Below the pieces are notes generated by a model that did no database searches, was not told the DNA's origin, and saw only the letters and a list, made by a program, of their open reading frames with translations. 15,466 nucleotides of DNA from Actinomycetota bacterium (GTDB lineage Bacteria > Actinomycetota > Actinomycetes > Nanopelagicales > Nanopelagicaceae). The stretch covers positions 1 to 15,466 of the forward strand of contig WLQA01000004.1 in the NCBI GenBank assembly GCA_009698515.1, written 5' to 3'. Within the stretch, counting starts at the first letter, position 1, and each line of letters begins with the position of its first letter. The translations under genes and the position numbers were made by a program. This document shows, piece after piece, positions 5,683 to 14,308 of the stretch.

Positions 5683-7791
5683 ATGAGCGATATTAAATTA
5701 CCGGAAGGTGCTCCTGAAGAGGTTGTTACCAACGCAATTTTGCGCGAAGTATCTCTAGAGCCATTTGGTGCAACCGGGAAATTGGCATTAATTACTTTAG
5801 ATAACGGCATGGACCACAACCGTCCAAATACATTTGGCGCCGGCTCTCTTGCCTCTTTACAAAGTGCTATTGAAACAGCAGAAAAATCAGATGCAGTTGC
5901 TATTGCTATTACTGGAAAACCATTTATTTTCGCAGCTGGTGCAGATTTATCTGCGCTTTCATTTTTAAAGGATAAATCTCAAGCATTAGCAATTGGAAAG
6001 TTAGGCCATGATGTTTTCCGAAAATTGGCAGAAAGTAAGAAGCCAACCTTTGCATTTATCAATGGTTTAGCACTTGGTGGCGGTTTAGAAGTTGGCTTGC
6101 ACTGTCATTATCGAACTCTGGCTACAACCGCTTTCACTGGCTTGCCAGAGTGTTTTCTTGGTTTAGTTCCCGGCTGGGGTGGGGCAACAATTTTGCCTAA
6201 ATTGATTGGACCAGAAAAAGCTGTGCAAGTAATTATTTTGAATGCATTAAATAACAACACCATGATGAAGGCGAAGGATGCACTTGGCTTAGGTGTAGTC
6301 GATGCAGTTTATGAACCCGCAGATTTCCTAGAGCATTCAATTAAATTTGCAGCACAAATTATTTCTGGCAATAAGAAAATTGAGCGCACCGATTACAGCA
6401 AAGATAGTGATGCTTTTGCAAAAGCCATCGCAACTGGCAAGGCGGCGGTTGCCAAGAAGTATGGCGGGGCAGAAATTGCATCTCCGCTAAAAGCTCTTGA
6501 ACTGATCGCAGCTGCTCAATCAAATACTTACTCACAAGGTTTTGATGCAGAAGATCAAGCATTGGCGGAGTTAGTAATGACTGATGCCCTAAGAGCATCT
6601 TTGTATTCATTTAACCTAATTCAAAAGAAACGCAAAAAGGTTGAGGGTGCTCCTAAACCTGCAGTTGCTCGTAAGGTTACAAAGGTTGGTGTAGTTGGAG
6701 CTGGATTAATGGCTTCGCAATTGGCGCTATTAATGTTGCGAAATTTGAAGGTGCCGGTTGTAATTACAGATCTAGATCAAGAGCGAGTAGATAAAGGTCT
6801 ATCTTGGATTAAAGGCGAGATCGCTAAATTAGTTGAGAAGAAGCGCTTATCTCCCGAGGGCGCCACTCGCCTACTTGGAAATATCTCAGGTTCAACTGAT
6901 CAGAAGGTATTTGCAACAGCTGATTTTGTTATTGAAGCAATCTTTGAAGAGTTATCGCTTAAGCAAAAATTATTTAAGGATCTTGAGAAAATTATTACTC
7001 CAGAATGTATTTTGGCAACAAATACATCATCGCTTTCAGTAGAGGCAATGGCAGAAGGACTTGCCAATCCAGAGCGTGTTGTTGGTTTTCACTTCTTTAA
7101 TCCAGTTGCCATCATGCCGCTGCTTGAAGTTGCTCGTACCTCCAAAACTGATGATGCAACAACTGCAACTGCCATAAATGTTGGCAAAGAGCTAAAGAAA
7201 ACAATGGTGATTGTAAAAGATGCTCCCGCTTTTGTTGTGAATCGTTTACTTACTCGATTTATGGGTGAAGTTACCGATGCAATTGATGAAGGTACGCCAT
7301 ACGATGTGGCAGATGCTGCTATGCGACCACTTGGTTTCCCAATGAGCTCACTTGAGCTTCTTGGTTTAGTTGGCCCAGGTGTTGCGCTACATGTTGCTGA
7401 AACTTTAAATAAGAATCTTGGCCCTCGTTACAAGATTTCACCAACGATGCAACGTTTTGTTAAAGAAAATGTTCGCACCTTTTATATTAAAGATGACAAG
7501 GGTGTTAACCAAGTTAATCCAGCTGCTCTGGCGCTGTTGGAAAAAGCAAGTGCACCATCAACTGCCGATCAGGTTCGCGAACGTGCATTAAAAGCATTAG
7601 CGACTGAAGCGAAGATGATGCTTGATGAAGGTGTTGTTGCCACCCCATCTGAAATCGATATTTGTATGTTGCTTGGTTCAGGTTGGCCGATGCATCTAGG
7701 TGGCATCTTGCCTTATCTAGATCGTGAAGGAATTAGTGAAGCGGTTTGCGGTGCGCGTTTTCATCCTGCGGGAGTTGCATCTCTTCCTTAA
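5683..7791 (+). CDS. fadB: FadB-type bifunctional enoyl-CoA hydratase / 3-hydroxyacyl-CoA dehydrogenase, 702 aa
   Basis: The N-terminal crotonase domain (about 15-220) has the oxyanion-hole segment FAAGADLS (83-90). Both catalytic glutamates are present, Glu136 in GGGLEVGL and Glu156 in LPECFLGLVPGWGG. The 3-hydroxyacyl-CoA dehydrogenase part begins near residue 333 with the NAD-binding GAGLMASQLA (339-348) and Asp363/Asp365 after the second strand. It continues with ATNTSSLS (445-452) and the His470/Glu482 dyad in GFHFFNPVAIMPLLE, at the same 12-residue spacing as E. coli FadB. Two C-terminal 3HCDH repeats follow. Together these hydrate 2-enoyl-CoA and oxidise 3-hydroxyacyl-CoA. Translation is coupled to fadA: the stop-start gap is 2 nt and a strong AAAGGAG (5666-5672) lies in the fadA end. 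The last 59 nt overlap the convergent dxs gene. Confidence 0.95.
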   Translation: MSDIKLPEGAPEEVVTNAILREVSLEPFGATGKLALITLDNGMDHNRPNTFGAGSLASLQSAIETAEKSDAVAIAITGKPFIFAAGADLSALSFLKDKSQALAIGKLGHDVFRKLAESKKPTFAFINGLALGGGLEVGLHCHYRTLATTAFTGLPECFLGLVPGWGGATILPKLIGPEKAVQVIILNALNNNTMMKAKDALGLGVVDAVYEPADFLEHSIKFAAQIISGNKKIERTDYSKDSDAFAKAIATGKAAVAKKYGGAEIASPLKALELIAAAQSNTYSQGFDAEDQALAELVMTDALRASLYSFNLIQKKRKKVEGAPKPAVARKVTKVGVVGAGLMASQLALLMLRNLKVPVVITDLDQERVDKGLSWIKGEIAKLVEKKRLSPEGATRLLGNISGSTDQKVFATADFVIEAIFEELSLKQKLFKDLEKIITPECILATNTSSLSVEAMAEGLANPERVVGFHFFNPVAIMPLLEVARTSKTDDATTATAINVGKELKKTMVIVKDAPAFVVNRLLTRFMGEVTDAIDEGTPYDVADAAMRPLGFPMSSLELLGLVGPGVALHVAETLNKNLGPRYKISPTMQRFVKENVRTFYIKDDKGVNQVNPAALALLEKASAPSTADQVRERALKALATEAKMMLDEGVVATPSEIDICMLLGSGWPMHLGGILPYLDREGISEAVCGARFHPAGVASLP

Positions 7792-9661
7792 CCGATAAAT
7801 CACTTGCACTCCATGCAACTAAAGATCGAGTTATGTTTTGAACTGTAATTCCTAAATCCTGCAAAACCTCTGCGCGTTTAGAGTGTTCGATAAATGCTAG
7901 TGGAACACCAATTGAATGAACAGGAACAGTTAATGCTGCATCACGGAATAATTCGCTGATGGTGCTGGCGATACCACCATGCTTAATACCATCTTCTAAA
8001 ACAACCACGCTCTTATAACGACGTGCCATTGTTATTAATGATGTTGGCAAAGGTTTTACCCAACGTGGATCAATAACGGTCACGCCAACACCTTCGCGAT
8101 ATGCCTGCCCAGCTGCTTCAACTGCCATTGCGGCAAATGCGCCAATACTTACCAATAAAATATCAGCACTTTCACCACGATATAAAACATCAATGCCATC
8201 TCGTCTTTCAAAAGCTGGAATATCCTCGTTAACTGCACCCTTTGGAAAACGAATAAGTGATGGCGCATTTGAAATATCCAACGCCTCTCGTAAGGTTTCC
8301 CGAACTCGAGCGCCATCACGAGGTGCAGCAACATTTAATGTCGGCACAATTCCCGTTAAAGCTAAATCCCAAATTCCATTATGTGAAGGTCCATCATCGC
8401 CAGTTACACCAGCTCGATCTAAAACAAATGTAACGCCAGCCTTATGTAAGGCCACATCAAGAAGTAATTGATCAAATGCCCGGTTTAAGAATGTGCTGTA
8501 AACGGCAACAACTGGATGCAAACCGGCATACGCCATACCGGCAGCAGCGGTTGTTGCATGTTGTTCAGCAATTCCAACATCAAAGGTGCGCTCTGGGAAA
8601 CTCTTTTCAAATTTATCTAAACCAGTAGGTCCCATCATGGCTGCGGTAATTGCCACAACATCACTTCGCTCTTGTCCAAGTTTTACTAACTCATCTGAGA
8701 ACACAGATGTCCAAGTTTTTCCAGATTTACTAAGTGGTTCACCAGTTTCTGGATCTACGACACCAACAGCGTGAAACTTCTCTGCCTCATCATTTAATGC
8801 TGGAGCGTGGCCGCGACCTTTTTCAGTTATGACATGAACTAGAACAGGCCCGGCAAAATCCTTCGCACTTTGTAATGCATTTTCCATAGCATAAATATCA
8901 TGACCATCAATTGGTCCAAAGTATTTCAAACCTAAATCTTCAAACATGCCTTGCGGTGCAACAATATCCTTAATGCCCTTTTTCATACCGTGCAAGGTTT
9001 CGTATATCGGTTGTCCTACAACTGGAGTCTTCTCGAGGACGCCCTTGCCCCAATCTAAGAATTTCTCATAACCCTTAGTTGTACGAAGTGTTGAAAGATA
9101 GGTAGCGACACCACCAATTGTTGGTGAGTATGAACGTTCATTGTCATTTACAACTATTACTAATTTTTCATCAGTGCTTGCGGCAATATTATTTAACGCC
9201 TCCCAAGCCATTCCGCCAGTTAATGATCCATCGCCTACAACACAAACTACTGTGCGATCTGATTGTTTGGTGATCATGAAACCTTTGGCAATGCCATCAC
9301 TCCAGGAAAGGGCTGTAGAAGCGTGTGAGTTTTCAACTACATCATGCTCACTTTCACTCCGGCTCGGGTATCCAGCTAGACCACCACGTTGACGCAATCT
9401 ATCAAAACCACCCATACGTCCAGTTAGTAATTTATGAACATAAGTTTGGTGACCGGTATCAAAAACAATTACATCTTTGGGAGATTCAAAAACTCTATGA
9501 AGTGCAATGGTTAACTCAACGATTCCTAAGTTTGGGCCTAAGTGTCCACCCGATTTAGAAACTTTCTCAATTAAAAATTCGCGAATTTCTGCGGCAAGCT
9601 GGTTGAGTTTTTCCTCGTTCAAGCCACGTAGATCTACGGGAGATTTAATTGCATCTAACAT
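7733..9661 (-). CDS. dxs: 1-Deoxy-D-xylulose-5-phosphate synthase, 642 aa
   Basis: Dxs condenses pyruvate and glyceraldehyde-3-phosphate to DXP using thiamine diphosphate, the entry step of the MEP isoprenoid pathway. Visible hallmarks are GGHLGPNLG with His40, FDTGHQTYVHKLLTG with His71, and the ThDP-Mg motif VVGDGSLTGGMAWEALN (GDG 143-145) continuing to VNDN at 171-174. The catalytic Glu366 lies in DVGIAEQHATT, and the transketolase central domain contains STFLNRAFDQ and DRAGVTGDDGPSHNG. A transketolase C-terminal domain completes a normal-length protein. ATG 9661 is preceded by TAAACT ending 6 nt upstream and by no Shine-Dalgarno sequence. The gene lies 37 nt downstream of acn on the same strand but appears to have its own leaderless promoter. 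Its last 19 codons overlap the 3' end of fadB in antisense; that tail (ending NAHRKPLH) lies beyond the conserved domain. Confidence 0.96.
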   Translation of the reverse strand: MLDAIKSPVDLRGLNEEKLNQLAAEIREFLIEKVSKSGGHLGPNLGIVELTIALHRVFESPKDVIVFDTGHQTYVHKLLTGRMGGFDRLRQRGGLAGYPSRSESEHDVVENSHASTALSWSDGIAKGFMITKQSDRTVVCVVGDGSLTGGMAWEALNNIAASTDEKLVIVVNDNERSYSPTIGGVATYLSTLRTTKGYEKFLDWGKGVLEKTPVVGQPIYETLHGMKKGIKDIVAPQGMFEDLGLKYFGPIDGHDIYAMENALQSAKDFAGPVLVHVITEKGRGHAPALNDEAEKFHAVGVVDPETGEPLSKSGKTWTSVFSDELVKLGQERSDVVAITAAMMGPTGLDKFEKSFPERTFDVGIAEQHATTAAAGMAYAGLHPVVAVYSTFLNRAFDQLLLDVALHKAGVTFVLDRAGVTGDDGPSHNGIWDLALTGIVPTLNVAAPRDGARVRETLREALDISNAPSLIRFPKGAVNEDIPAFERRDGIDVLYRGESADILLVSIGAFAAMAVEAAGQAYREGVGVTVIDPRWVKPLPTSLITMARRYKSVVVLEDGIKHGGIASTISELFRDAALTVPVHSIGVPLAFIEHSKRAEVLQDLGITVQNITRSLVAWSASDLSVKEEMQLPQDENAHRKPLH

Positions 9662-9667
9662 GAGGAT

Positions 9668-9673
9668 AGTTTA
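9668..9673 (-). promoter_or_regulatory. -10 element for a leaderless dxs transcript
   Basis: TAAACT on the minus strand, ending 6 nt before ATG 9661, inside the 37-nt gap after acn. The -35 would lie around the acn stop codon and is not recognisable. It suggests dxs can be transcribed independently of acn. Confidence 0.5.
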
Positions 9674-9698
9674 AACCCGCAGTAATTAAATTGGCGAT

Positions 9699-12356
9699 TT
9701 ACTTTAAAAGTGAGCGTAAAACGTACTGCATGATGCCACCGTGGCGATAATAATCTGCTTCACCTGGTGTATCAATTCTTAATTTAGCTTTAAGGCTTTT
9801 ACCACCAGCCAATACGGTAACTAATTTCGGAGTAACGCCATTATTTAACTCTTCCACTCCGGTAATCTCAAAAACTTCATCGCCAGTTAAGCCAAGTGAT
9901 TTCGCATTTTCACCATCTTGAAATTGCAATGGTAAAACTCCCATGCCAATTAAGTTGGAGCGGTGAATACGTTCAAATGATTCGGCAATTACCGCGCGAA
10001 CACCTAGTAATGCTGTTCCCTTTGCCGCCCAATCTCGAGATGATCCAGAGCCATACTCCTTGCCAGCCAAAATAACTAGTGGAATGCCTGCGGCTTGATA
10101 TGCCATTGATGCATCGTAAATAGTTGATTGCTCACCATTTGCTAAGAAGTTTTTAGTAAAGCCACCTTCAACGCCATCTAGCAATAAATTCTTTAATCTA
10201 ATATTGGCAAAAGTTCCACGAATCATTACCTCATGATTACCGCGTCTTGATCCATAAGAATTAAAATCTGTGCGATCAATTCCATTTGCAGCTAAATACT
10301 TACCAGCTGGTGAATCAGCTTTAATATTTCCAGCAGGTGAAATATGGTCAGTTGTTACCGAATCTCCCAGGATTGCCATTACACGGGCTCCGGAAATATT
10401 TGTAACCGGCTTTGGATTACGTGGCATATTTTCAAAGTAAGGTGGCTTTCGCACATAGGTGGATTTAGCATCCCATTCAAAGGTATTTCCAGTAGGTGTA
10501 GCTAATGATTTCCAGCGATGATCACCATCAAAGACTGAGGCATAATCTTTGGTAAACATCTCAGATGAGATAGATGAATCAATTACATTTTGAATCTCAG
10601 CTGGAGTTGGCCAGATATCCTTCAAATAAACCGGCTGACCATCATTGCCATTTCCTATTGGTTCGTTATCAAAATCATGATTCATCGAACCAGTAAGAGC
10701 GTATGCAACAACTAACGGTGGAGAGGCTAGGTAATTCATCTTTACATCTGGTGAGATTCGACCTTCGAAATTTCGGTTTCCAGATAACACAGCTGATACC
10801 GCTAAATCATTTTCATTTATTGCTTTGCTAATTTCAATTGGAAGTGGGCCAGAGTTTCCAATGCAGGTTACGCAACCATATCCAACCAAGTTAAAACCAA
10901 GCTTGTCCATGTAAGGAGTTAAGCCAGAGCGATCGTAATAATCGGTAACGACCTTTGAACCTGGCGCCAATGTTGTTTTAACCCAAGGCTTACTTGATAA
11001 TCCTTTTTCCACCGCTTTTTTTGCGAGCAAGGCCGCACCAATCATTACCGATGGATTTGATGTGTTGGTACATGAAGTTATAGATGCGATTACTACATCG
11101 CCATTAGCCACTGTTGTTTCTTTGCCATTAACCTTTAAATCAATTTTAGATTTACTAGTTTTATCTGTGAAATAACTAGGTGAAATTTTTGCATATGCGG
11201 TTTTAGCATCGCTAAGTGAAATTCGATCTTGCGGGCGCTTTGGTCCGGCAATTGATGGAACAATTGTTGAAAGATCTAACTCTAATTTTTCAGAGTATCG
11301 AGGTTGCGCTGATGGATCGTGCCATAGCCCATTTGCCTTTGCATACTTCTCAACTAATTCAAGTTGTTCAACGCTTCTTCCCGTAAATTTCAGATAACGA
11401 ATTGTTTCTTCGTCAATCGGGAAAATTGCAACAGTTGATCCATACTCAGGTGACATATTTCCAATAGTTGCGCGATTAGCCATCGGTAGTGCAGAAACAC
11501 CCGGTCCATAAAACTCAACAAATTTTCCAACCACACCATGCTTGCGAAGCATTTCAGTAATTGTTAAAACTAAATCAGTTGCGGTCGTTCCAGTTGGAAG
11601 TTCCCCATTTAACTTAAAGCCAACTACCTTTGGAATCAGCATTGAAACTGGTTGACCTAATAACGCAGCTTCAGCTTCGATGCCGCCTACTCCCCAACCC
11701 AGTACACCCAAACCATTAACCATTGTGGTGTGTGAATCAGTTCCAACCACAGTGTCTGGATAAGCACGCATCACGCCATTTACATTACGAGTCATAATTA
11801 CTCGAGCTAAGAACTCGATATTGACCTGGTGAACAATTCCAGTTCCAGGTGGCACAACTTTAAATTCATCAAAGGCGGTTTGTCCCCAACGTAGGAAGCG
11901 ATAACGCTCTTGATTTCGTTGGTACTCAATATCTGTATTTTGCTCAAAGGAATCTTTTGTACCAAACATATCTGCAATCACAGAGTGGTCAATTACTAAT
12001 TCAGCAGGTGAGAGTGGATTTACTTTTGCCGCATCCCCACCTAGTTCAACAATTGCCTCGCGCATAGTTGCAAGATCTACGATGCAAGGAACCCCGGTGA
12101 AATCCTGCATGATTACACGTGCTGGCGTAAATTGAATTTCAGTATCTGGTTCAACCGTTGGATTCCAAGCAGCCAATGCTTTGATTTGTTCGGCGGTGAT
12201 ATTTGCGCCATCTTCGGTGCGCAGTAAATTCTCTAATAAAACTTTTAAGCTAAATGGCAGATCTTTTGCTTCTGCAAATCCAGTGATATCAAATATTTCA
12301 TATTTCTTGCCTGATACTTCAAGTGTGGTTTTAGCGTTGAAGGAGTTCTTACTCAA
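9699..12356 (-). CDS. acn: Aconitate hydratase A (AcnA/IRP1 type), 885 aa
   Basis: Aconitase isomerises citrate to isocitrate in the TCA cycle. The three [4Fe-4S] ligands are present: Cys429 in SITSCTNTSNPSVM, and Cys495 and Cys498 in GYGCVTCIGNSGPL. Other family segments include GVPCIVDLATMR near residue 88, VGTDSHTTMVNGLGVLGWGVGG (204-225), the NRNFEGR substrate loop (527-533) and the swivel-domain EYGSGSSRDWAAKG arginine loop. Length (885) is normal. The start is TTG 12356-12354: an in-frame TGA lies three codons upstream, and AAGGTGG (12366-12372) sits 9 nt before the TTG. This gene is therefore read from a leadered mRNA, unlike most neighbours. It follows the methyltransferase gene by 51 nt on the same strand. 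I see no obvious iron-responsive operator upstream. Confidence 0.95.
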   Translation of the reverse strand: MSKNSFNAKTTLEVSGKKYEIFDITGFAEAKDLPFSLKVLLENLLRTEDGANITAEQIKALAAWNPTVEPDTEIQFTPARVIMQDFTGVPCIVDLATMREAIVELGGDAAKVNPLSPAELVIDHSVIADMFGTKDSFEQNTDIEYQRNQERYRFLRWGQTAFDEFKVVPPGTGIVHQVNIEFLARVIMTRNVNGVMRAYPDTVVGTDSHTTMVNGLGVLGWGVGGIEAEAALLGQPVSMLIPKVVGFKLNGELPTGTTATDLVLTITEMLRKHGVVGKFVEFYGPGVSALPMANRATIGNMSPEYGSTVAIFPIDEETIRYLKFTGRSVEQLELVEKYAKANGLWHDPSAQPRYSEKLELDLSTIVPSIAGPKRPQDRISLSDAKTAYAKISPSYFTDKTSKSKIDLKVNGKETTVANGDVVIASITSCTNTSNPSVMIGAALLAKKAVEKGLSSKPWVKTTLAPGSKVVTDYYDRSGLTPYMDKLGFNLVGYGCVTCIGNSGPLPIEISKAINENDLAVSAVLSGNRNFEGRISPDVKMNYLASPPLVVAYALTGSMNHDFDNEPIGNGNDGQPVYLKDIWPTPAEIQNVIDSSISSEMFTKDYASVFDGDHRWKSLATPTGNTFEWDAKSTYVRKPPYFENMPRNPKPVTNISGARVMAILGDSVTTDHISPAGNIKADSPAGKYLAANGIDRTDFNSYGSRRGNHEVMIRGTFANIRLKNLLLDGVEGGFTKNFLANGEQSTIYDASMAYQAAGIPLVILAGKEYGSGSSRDWAAKGTALLGVRAVIAESFERIHRSNLIGMGVLPLQFQDGENAKSLGLTGDEVFEITGVEELNNGVTPKLVTVLAGGKSLKAKLRIDTPGEADYYRHGGIMQYVLRSLLK

Positions 12357-12365
12357 AGCTACTCA

Positions 12366-12372
12366 CCACCTT
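12366..12372 (-). promoter_or_regulatory. Shine-Dalgarno sequence fixing a TTG start for acn
   Basis: AAGGTGG on the minus strand, 9 nt before TTG 12356. An in-frame TGA three codons upstream excludes a longer protein, and the next residues (SKNSFNAKTTLEV) are a plausible aconitase N-terminus. Confidence 0.6.
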
Positions 12373-12404
12373 CTTTTCGCCTAATGAAATCGCGAACTGG
12401 CTAA

Positions 12405-12410
12405 ATCCTA
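12405..12410 (-). promoter_or_regulatory. Candidate -10 element of acn
   Basis: TAGGAT on the minus strand overlaps the TAG stop codon of the upstream methyltransferase gene and would give a leader of about 40 nt. It is a single weak match, and co-transcription with the methyltransferase gene is equally possible. Confidence 0.3.
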
Positions 12411-13613
12411 GTCTTTTGCTGGTGAAAATCCAGCCACACATTCCATGTGCTGAGTCATTGGAAATAAATCAAAGGCTTCAATGTGATCTAACTTATAACC
12501 ACTTTCCTGTAAATATTTGGCATCCCTTGCCAACGCTGCTGGATCGCATGCCACATAAACAATTTTTCTAGGTCGCAACTTAATCATTTGTTTAATTACA
12601 GATTCACCTGCGCCCGTCCTAGGCGGATCAAGCAGTATTAAATCTGCACGTTTTACTAAGTTTAATTGTTGATCAACCAAACCGGCGTGGATATTTACAT
12701 TTGAGTGTTTAGCAAAAACTTTACGAGCATCGGCAATCGCCGTCTTATCGCTTTCAATTAATGTCACAACACCTTGTCCACCTACTTGCTGCAATATCTC
12801 GGCTGCAAATAAGCCAACACCAGAATAAAGATCACACACCCAATCACCAGATTTAACTTTTAATTGGGCAAGTGCAGCTTTTACTAATGTAGTTGGAGCG
12901 TTGCGATGACTTTGCCAAAACGCAACTGGTGAGATTCGAAAGGAGTTGCCCGCAACCTGTTCAGTAAGCTGGGTTGGCCCACTGATGCTACGTCCGGAAC
13001 GCATAACTGAAATTTCAGAGGTGCTAGACACTGCAACTTCTACTCGAGCATCAGATTTCCAATTTCGCGCAACTAAATCCTTTACCTTCATCCGCTCATC
13101 TGCGATTAGACAATCTTCGATCTCGATTACCTGATTACTTCGCGCGCCAAAAAATCCAATTTTCCCATTTTCAGAAACCGCAAAATCCATTCTAGTTCGC
13201 CAATGTAAGCCATCATCTGGGTCAAGTTGAGTTACTTGAAAATCAAAACCTTCAGCAATTAAATCTATTTTGCCAATTCGCAAAAACTGTTCCAAAATAA
13301 TTTCGCGTTTAAATTTAAGTTGTGCAGATAGTGAGATATGTTGGAAATCGCAACCACCGCAACTACCCGCATATTTACATGGTGGGGAAACTCTTTCAGA
13401 TGCTGTAGTTAATACTTCAACAACATCTGCATGGGCGATCTTTGAATTAACTGCTGTGATTTTTACCTTTGATTTTTCACCAGTGATTGCATGTCTTACA
13501 AAAATAACTTGGCCCTGATGCCTGGCAACAAAATGTCCACCATGTGCAATTGCGCCGATTTCAACCTCAACAATTTGACCTACTTTTAACCGTTCGCCAG
13601 CGTCTAATTCCAC
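12408..13613 (-). CDS. TRAM-domain, [4Fe-4S] class I SAM-dependent RNA (uracil-5-)methyltransferase, RlmD/TrmA-like, 401 aa
   Basis: The order is an N-terminal TRAM RNA-binding domain (about 8-68), a cluster motif, a central domain and a C-terminal Rossmann methyltransferase. Cluster ligands are Cys79, Cys85 and Cys88 (PPCKYAGSCGGCDFQ) and Cys168, nearly the spacing of E. coli RlmD (75/81/84/162). The SAM site has CDLYSGVGLFA (260-270) and LLDPPRTGA (328-336). The catalytic nucleophile is Cys356 in VYVACDPAALARD, and Glu391 in QHMECV is the expected base. It should make 5-methyluridine in rRNA or tRNA, but the target base cannot be decided from sequence. The start is GTG 13613, preceded by TACTCT ending 7 nt upstream, so leaderless. 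It is divergent from trkA across 32 bp, and acn follows after 51 nt. Confidence 0.92.
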   Translation of the reverse strand: MELDAGERLKVGQIVEVEIGAIAHGGHFVARHQGQVIFVRHAITGEKSKVKITAVNSKIAHADVVEVLTTASERVSPPCKYAGSCGGCDFQHISLSAQLKFKREIILEQFLRIGKIDLIAEGFDFQVTQLDPDDGLHWRTRMDFAVSENGKIGFFGARSNQVIEIEDCLIADERMKVKDLVARNWKSDARVEVAVSSTSEISVMRSGRSISGPTQLTEQVAGNSFRISPVAFWQSHRNAPTTLVKAALAQLKVKSGDWVCDLYSGVGLFAAEILQQVGGQGVVTLIESDKTAIADARKVFAKHSNVNIHAGLVDQQLNLVKRADLILLDPPRTGAGESVIKQMIKLRPRKIVYVACDPAALARDAKYLQESGYKLDHIEAFDLFPMTQHMECVAGFSPAKD

Positions 13614-13620
13614 AGGAGGA

Positions 13621-13626
13621 AGAGTA
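13621..13626 (-). promoter_or_regulatory. -10 element for the leaderless methyltransferase transcript
   Basis: TACTCT on the minus strand ends 7 nt before GTG 13613; the intervening bases TCCTCCT contain no Shine-Dalgarno sequence on this strand. Only 6 bp separate it from the opposing trkA -10 at 13633-13638. Confidence 0.5.
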
Positions 13627-13632
13627 CGGGTG

Positions 13633-13638
13633 TAAGTT
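13633..13638 (+). promoter_or_regulatory. -10 element for the leaderless trkA transcript
   Basis: TAAGTT ends 7 nt before GTG 13646. An AGGAGG at 13614-13619 is 26 nt from this GTG, too far to serve as its ribosome-binding site. The leaderless spacing, together with the conserved N-terminus, selects GTG 13646 over TTG 13637 or further upstream codons. Confidence 0.5.
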
Positions 13639-13645
13639 GTCCTCT

Positions 13646-14308
13646 GTGCACGTTGTAATCATGGGCTGCGGTCGAGTCGGATCAACCTTGGCGGTTGATT
13701 TAGAAAAAGCTGGTCATACAGTTGCTGTAATTGATCAAAATCGTGAAGCCTTCCGTCGCTTAGGTGCAGATTTCAATGGCAGAACAATTGCTGGTGTTGG
13801 TTTTGATCGTGACACACTTTTAGAAGCTGGAATAGAAAAAGCAGATGCATTTGCTGCTGTTTCAAATGGTGATAACTCAAATATCCTGGCAGCTCGAGTA
13901 GCTCGTGAAACTTTTGGTGTTGGAAATGTAGTCGCTCGCATTTACGATCCAGGTAGAGCTGAAATTTATCAACGTCTTGGAATTCCCACAGTTGCCACCG
14001 TTTTATGGACAACAGATCAGATTATGCGTCGATTAACTCCATCCGGCTCAAAATCAGAGTGGCGCGATGCAACTGGAACAGTGCAATTAATTGAGGTGCA
14101 TTTACATGCTGGCTGGTATGGTGAAGCGGTTTCGTTAATTGAGAAAAATACCAAAGCACGTGTGGCATTTTTAACCAGACTTGGCGAGGCATTAATCCCA
14201 GATGAACATGCAGTATTGCAAGAGGGCGATTTAGTACATGTACTTGCAGCCGACAAAGAGATTTCTAATATTGAAAAAACGCTTGCAAAATCACCGGATG
14301 GACAATAA
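13646..14308 (+). CDS. trkA: TrkA/RCK-type potassium-transport regulatory protein, first of a pair, 220 aa
   Basis: The protein has an RCK_N (TrkA-N) Rossmann domain starting at residue 3 with VVIMGCGRVGSTLA (GxGxxG 7-12) and Asp30 at the end of strand 2, the mark of NAD(H) or adenine-nucleotide binding. An RCK_C domain follows at about 140-210 (VQLIEVHLHAGWYGEAVSLIE...LQEGDLVHVLAA). Such proteins are cytoplasmic rings that gate a Trk/Ktr-type K+ transporter; no membrane partner is present in the window. In mycobacteria the homologous pair is called CeoB/CeoC. A longer frame opens upstream at 13544 but runs antisense through the methyltransferase start; GTG 13646 gives the expected N-terminus MHVVIMGCGRVG and the leaderless promoter spacing. 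The second trkA begins at the very next base after the stop. Confidence 0.92.
   Translation: MHVVIMGCGRVGSTLAVDLEKAGHTVAVIDQNREAFRRLGADFNGRTIAGVGFDRDTLLEAGIEKADAFAAVSNGDNSNILAARVARETFGVGNVVARIYDPGRAEIYQRLGIPTVATVLWTTDQIMRRLTPSGSKSEWRDATGTVQLIEVHLHAGWYGEAVSLIEKNTKARVAFLTRLGEALIPDEHAVLQEGDLVHVLAADKEISNIEKTLAKSPDGQ

Noticed and set aside
13614..13619. AGGAGG on the plus strand as a Shine-Dalgarno sequence for trkA.
   Set aside because: It is 17 nt from TTG 13637 and 26 nt from GTG 13646, too far from either, and would lie outside a leaderless trkA mRNA.
13544..13645. N-terminal extension of the first trkA gene to an ATG at 13544.
   Set aside because: It would run antisense through the first codons of the methyltransferase gene, encodes a Gln/Arg-rich stretch absent from TrkA proteins, and skips the GTG with the expected N-terminus.
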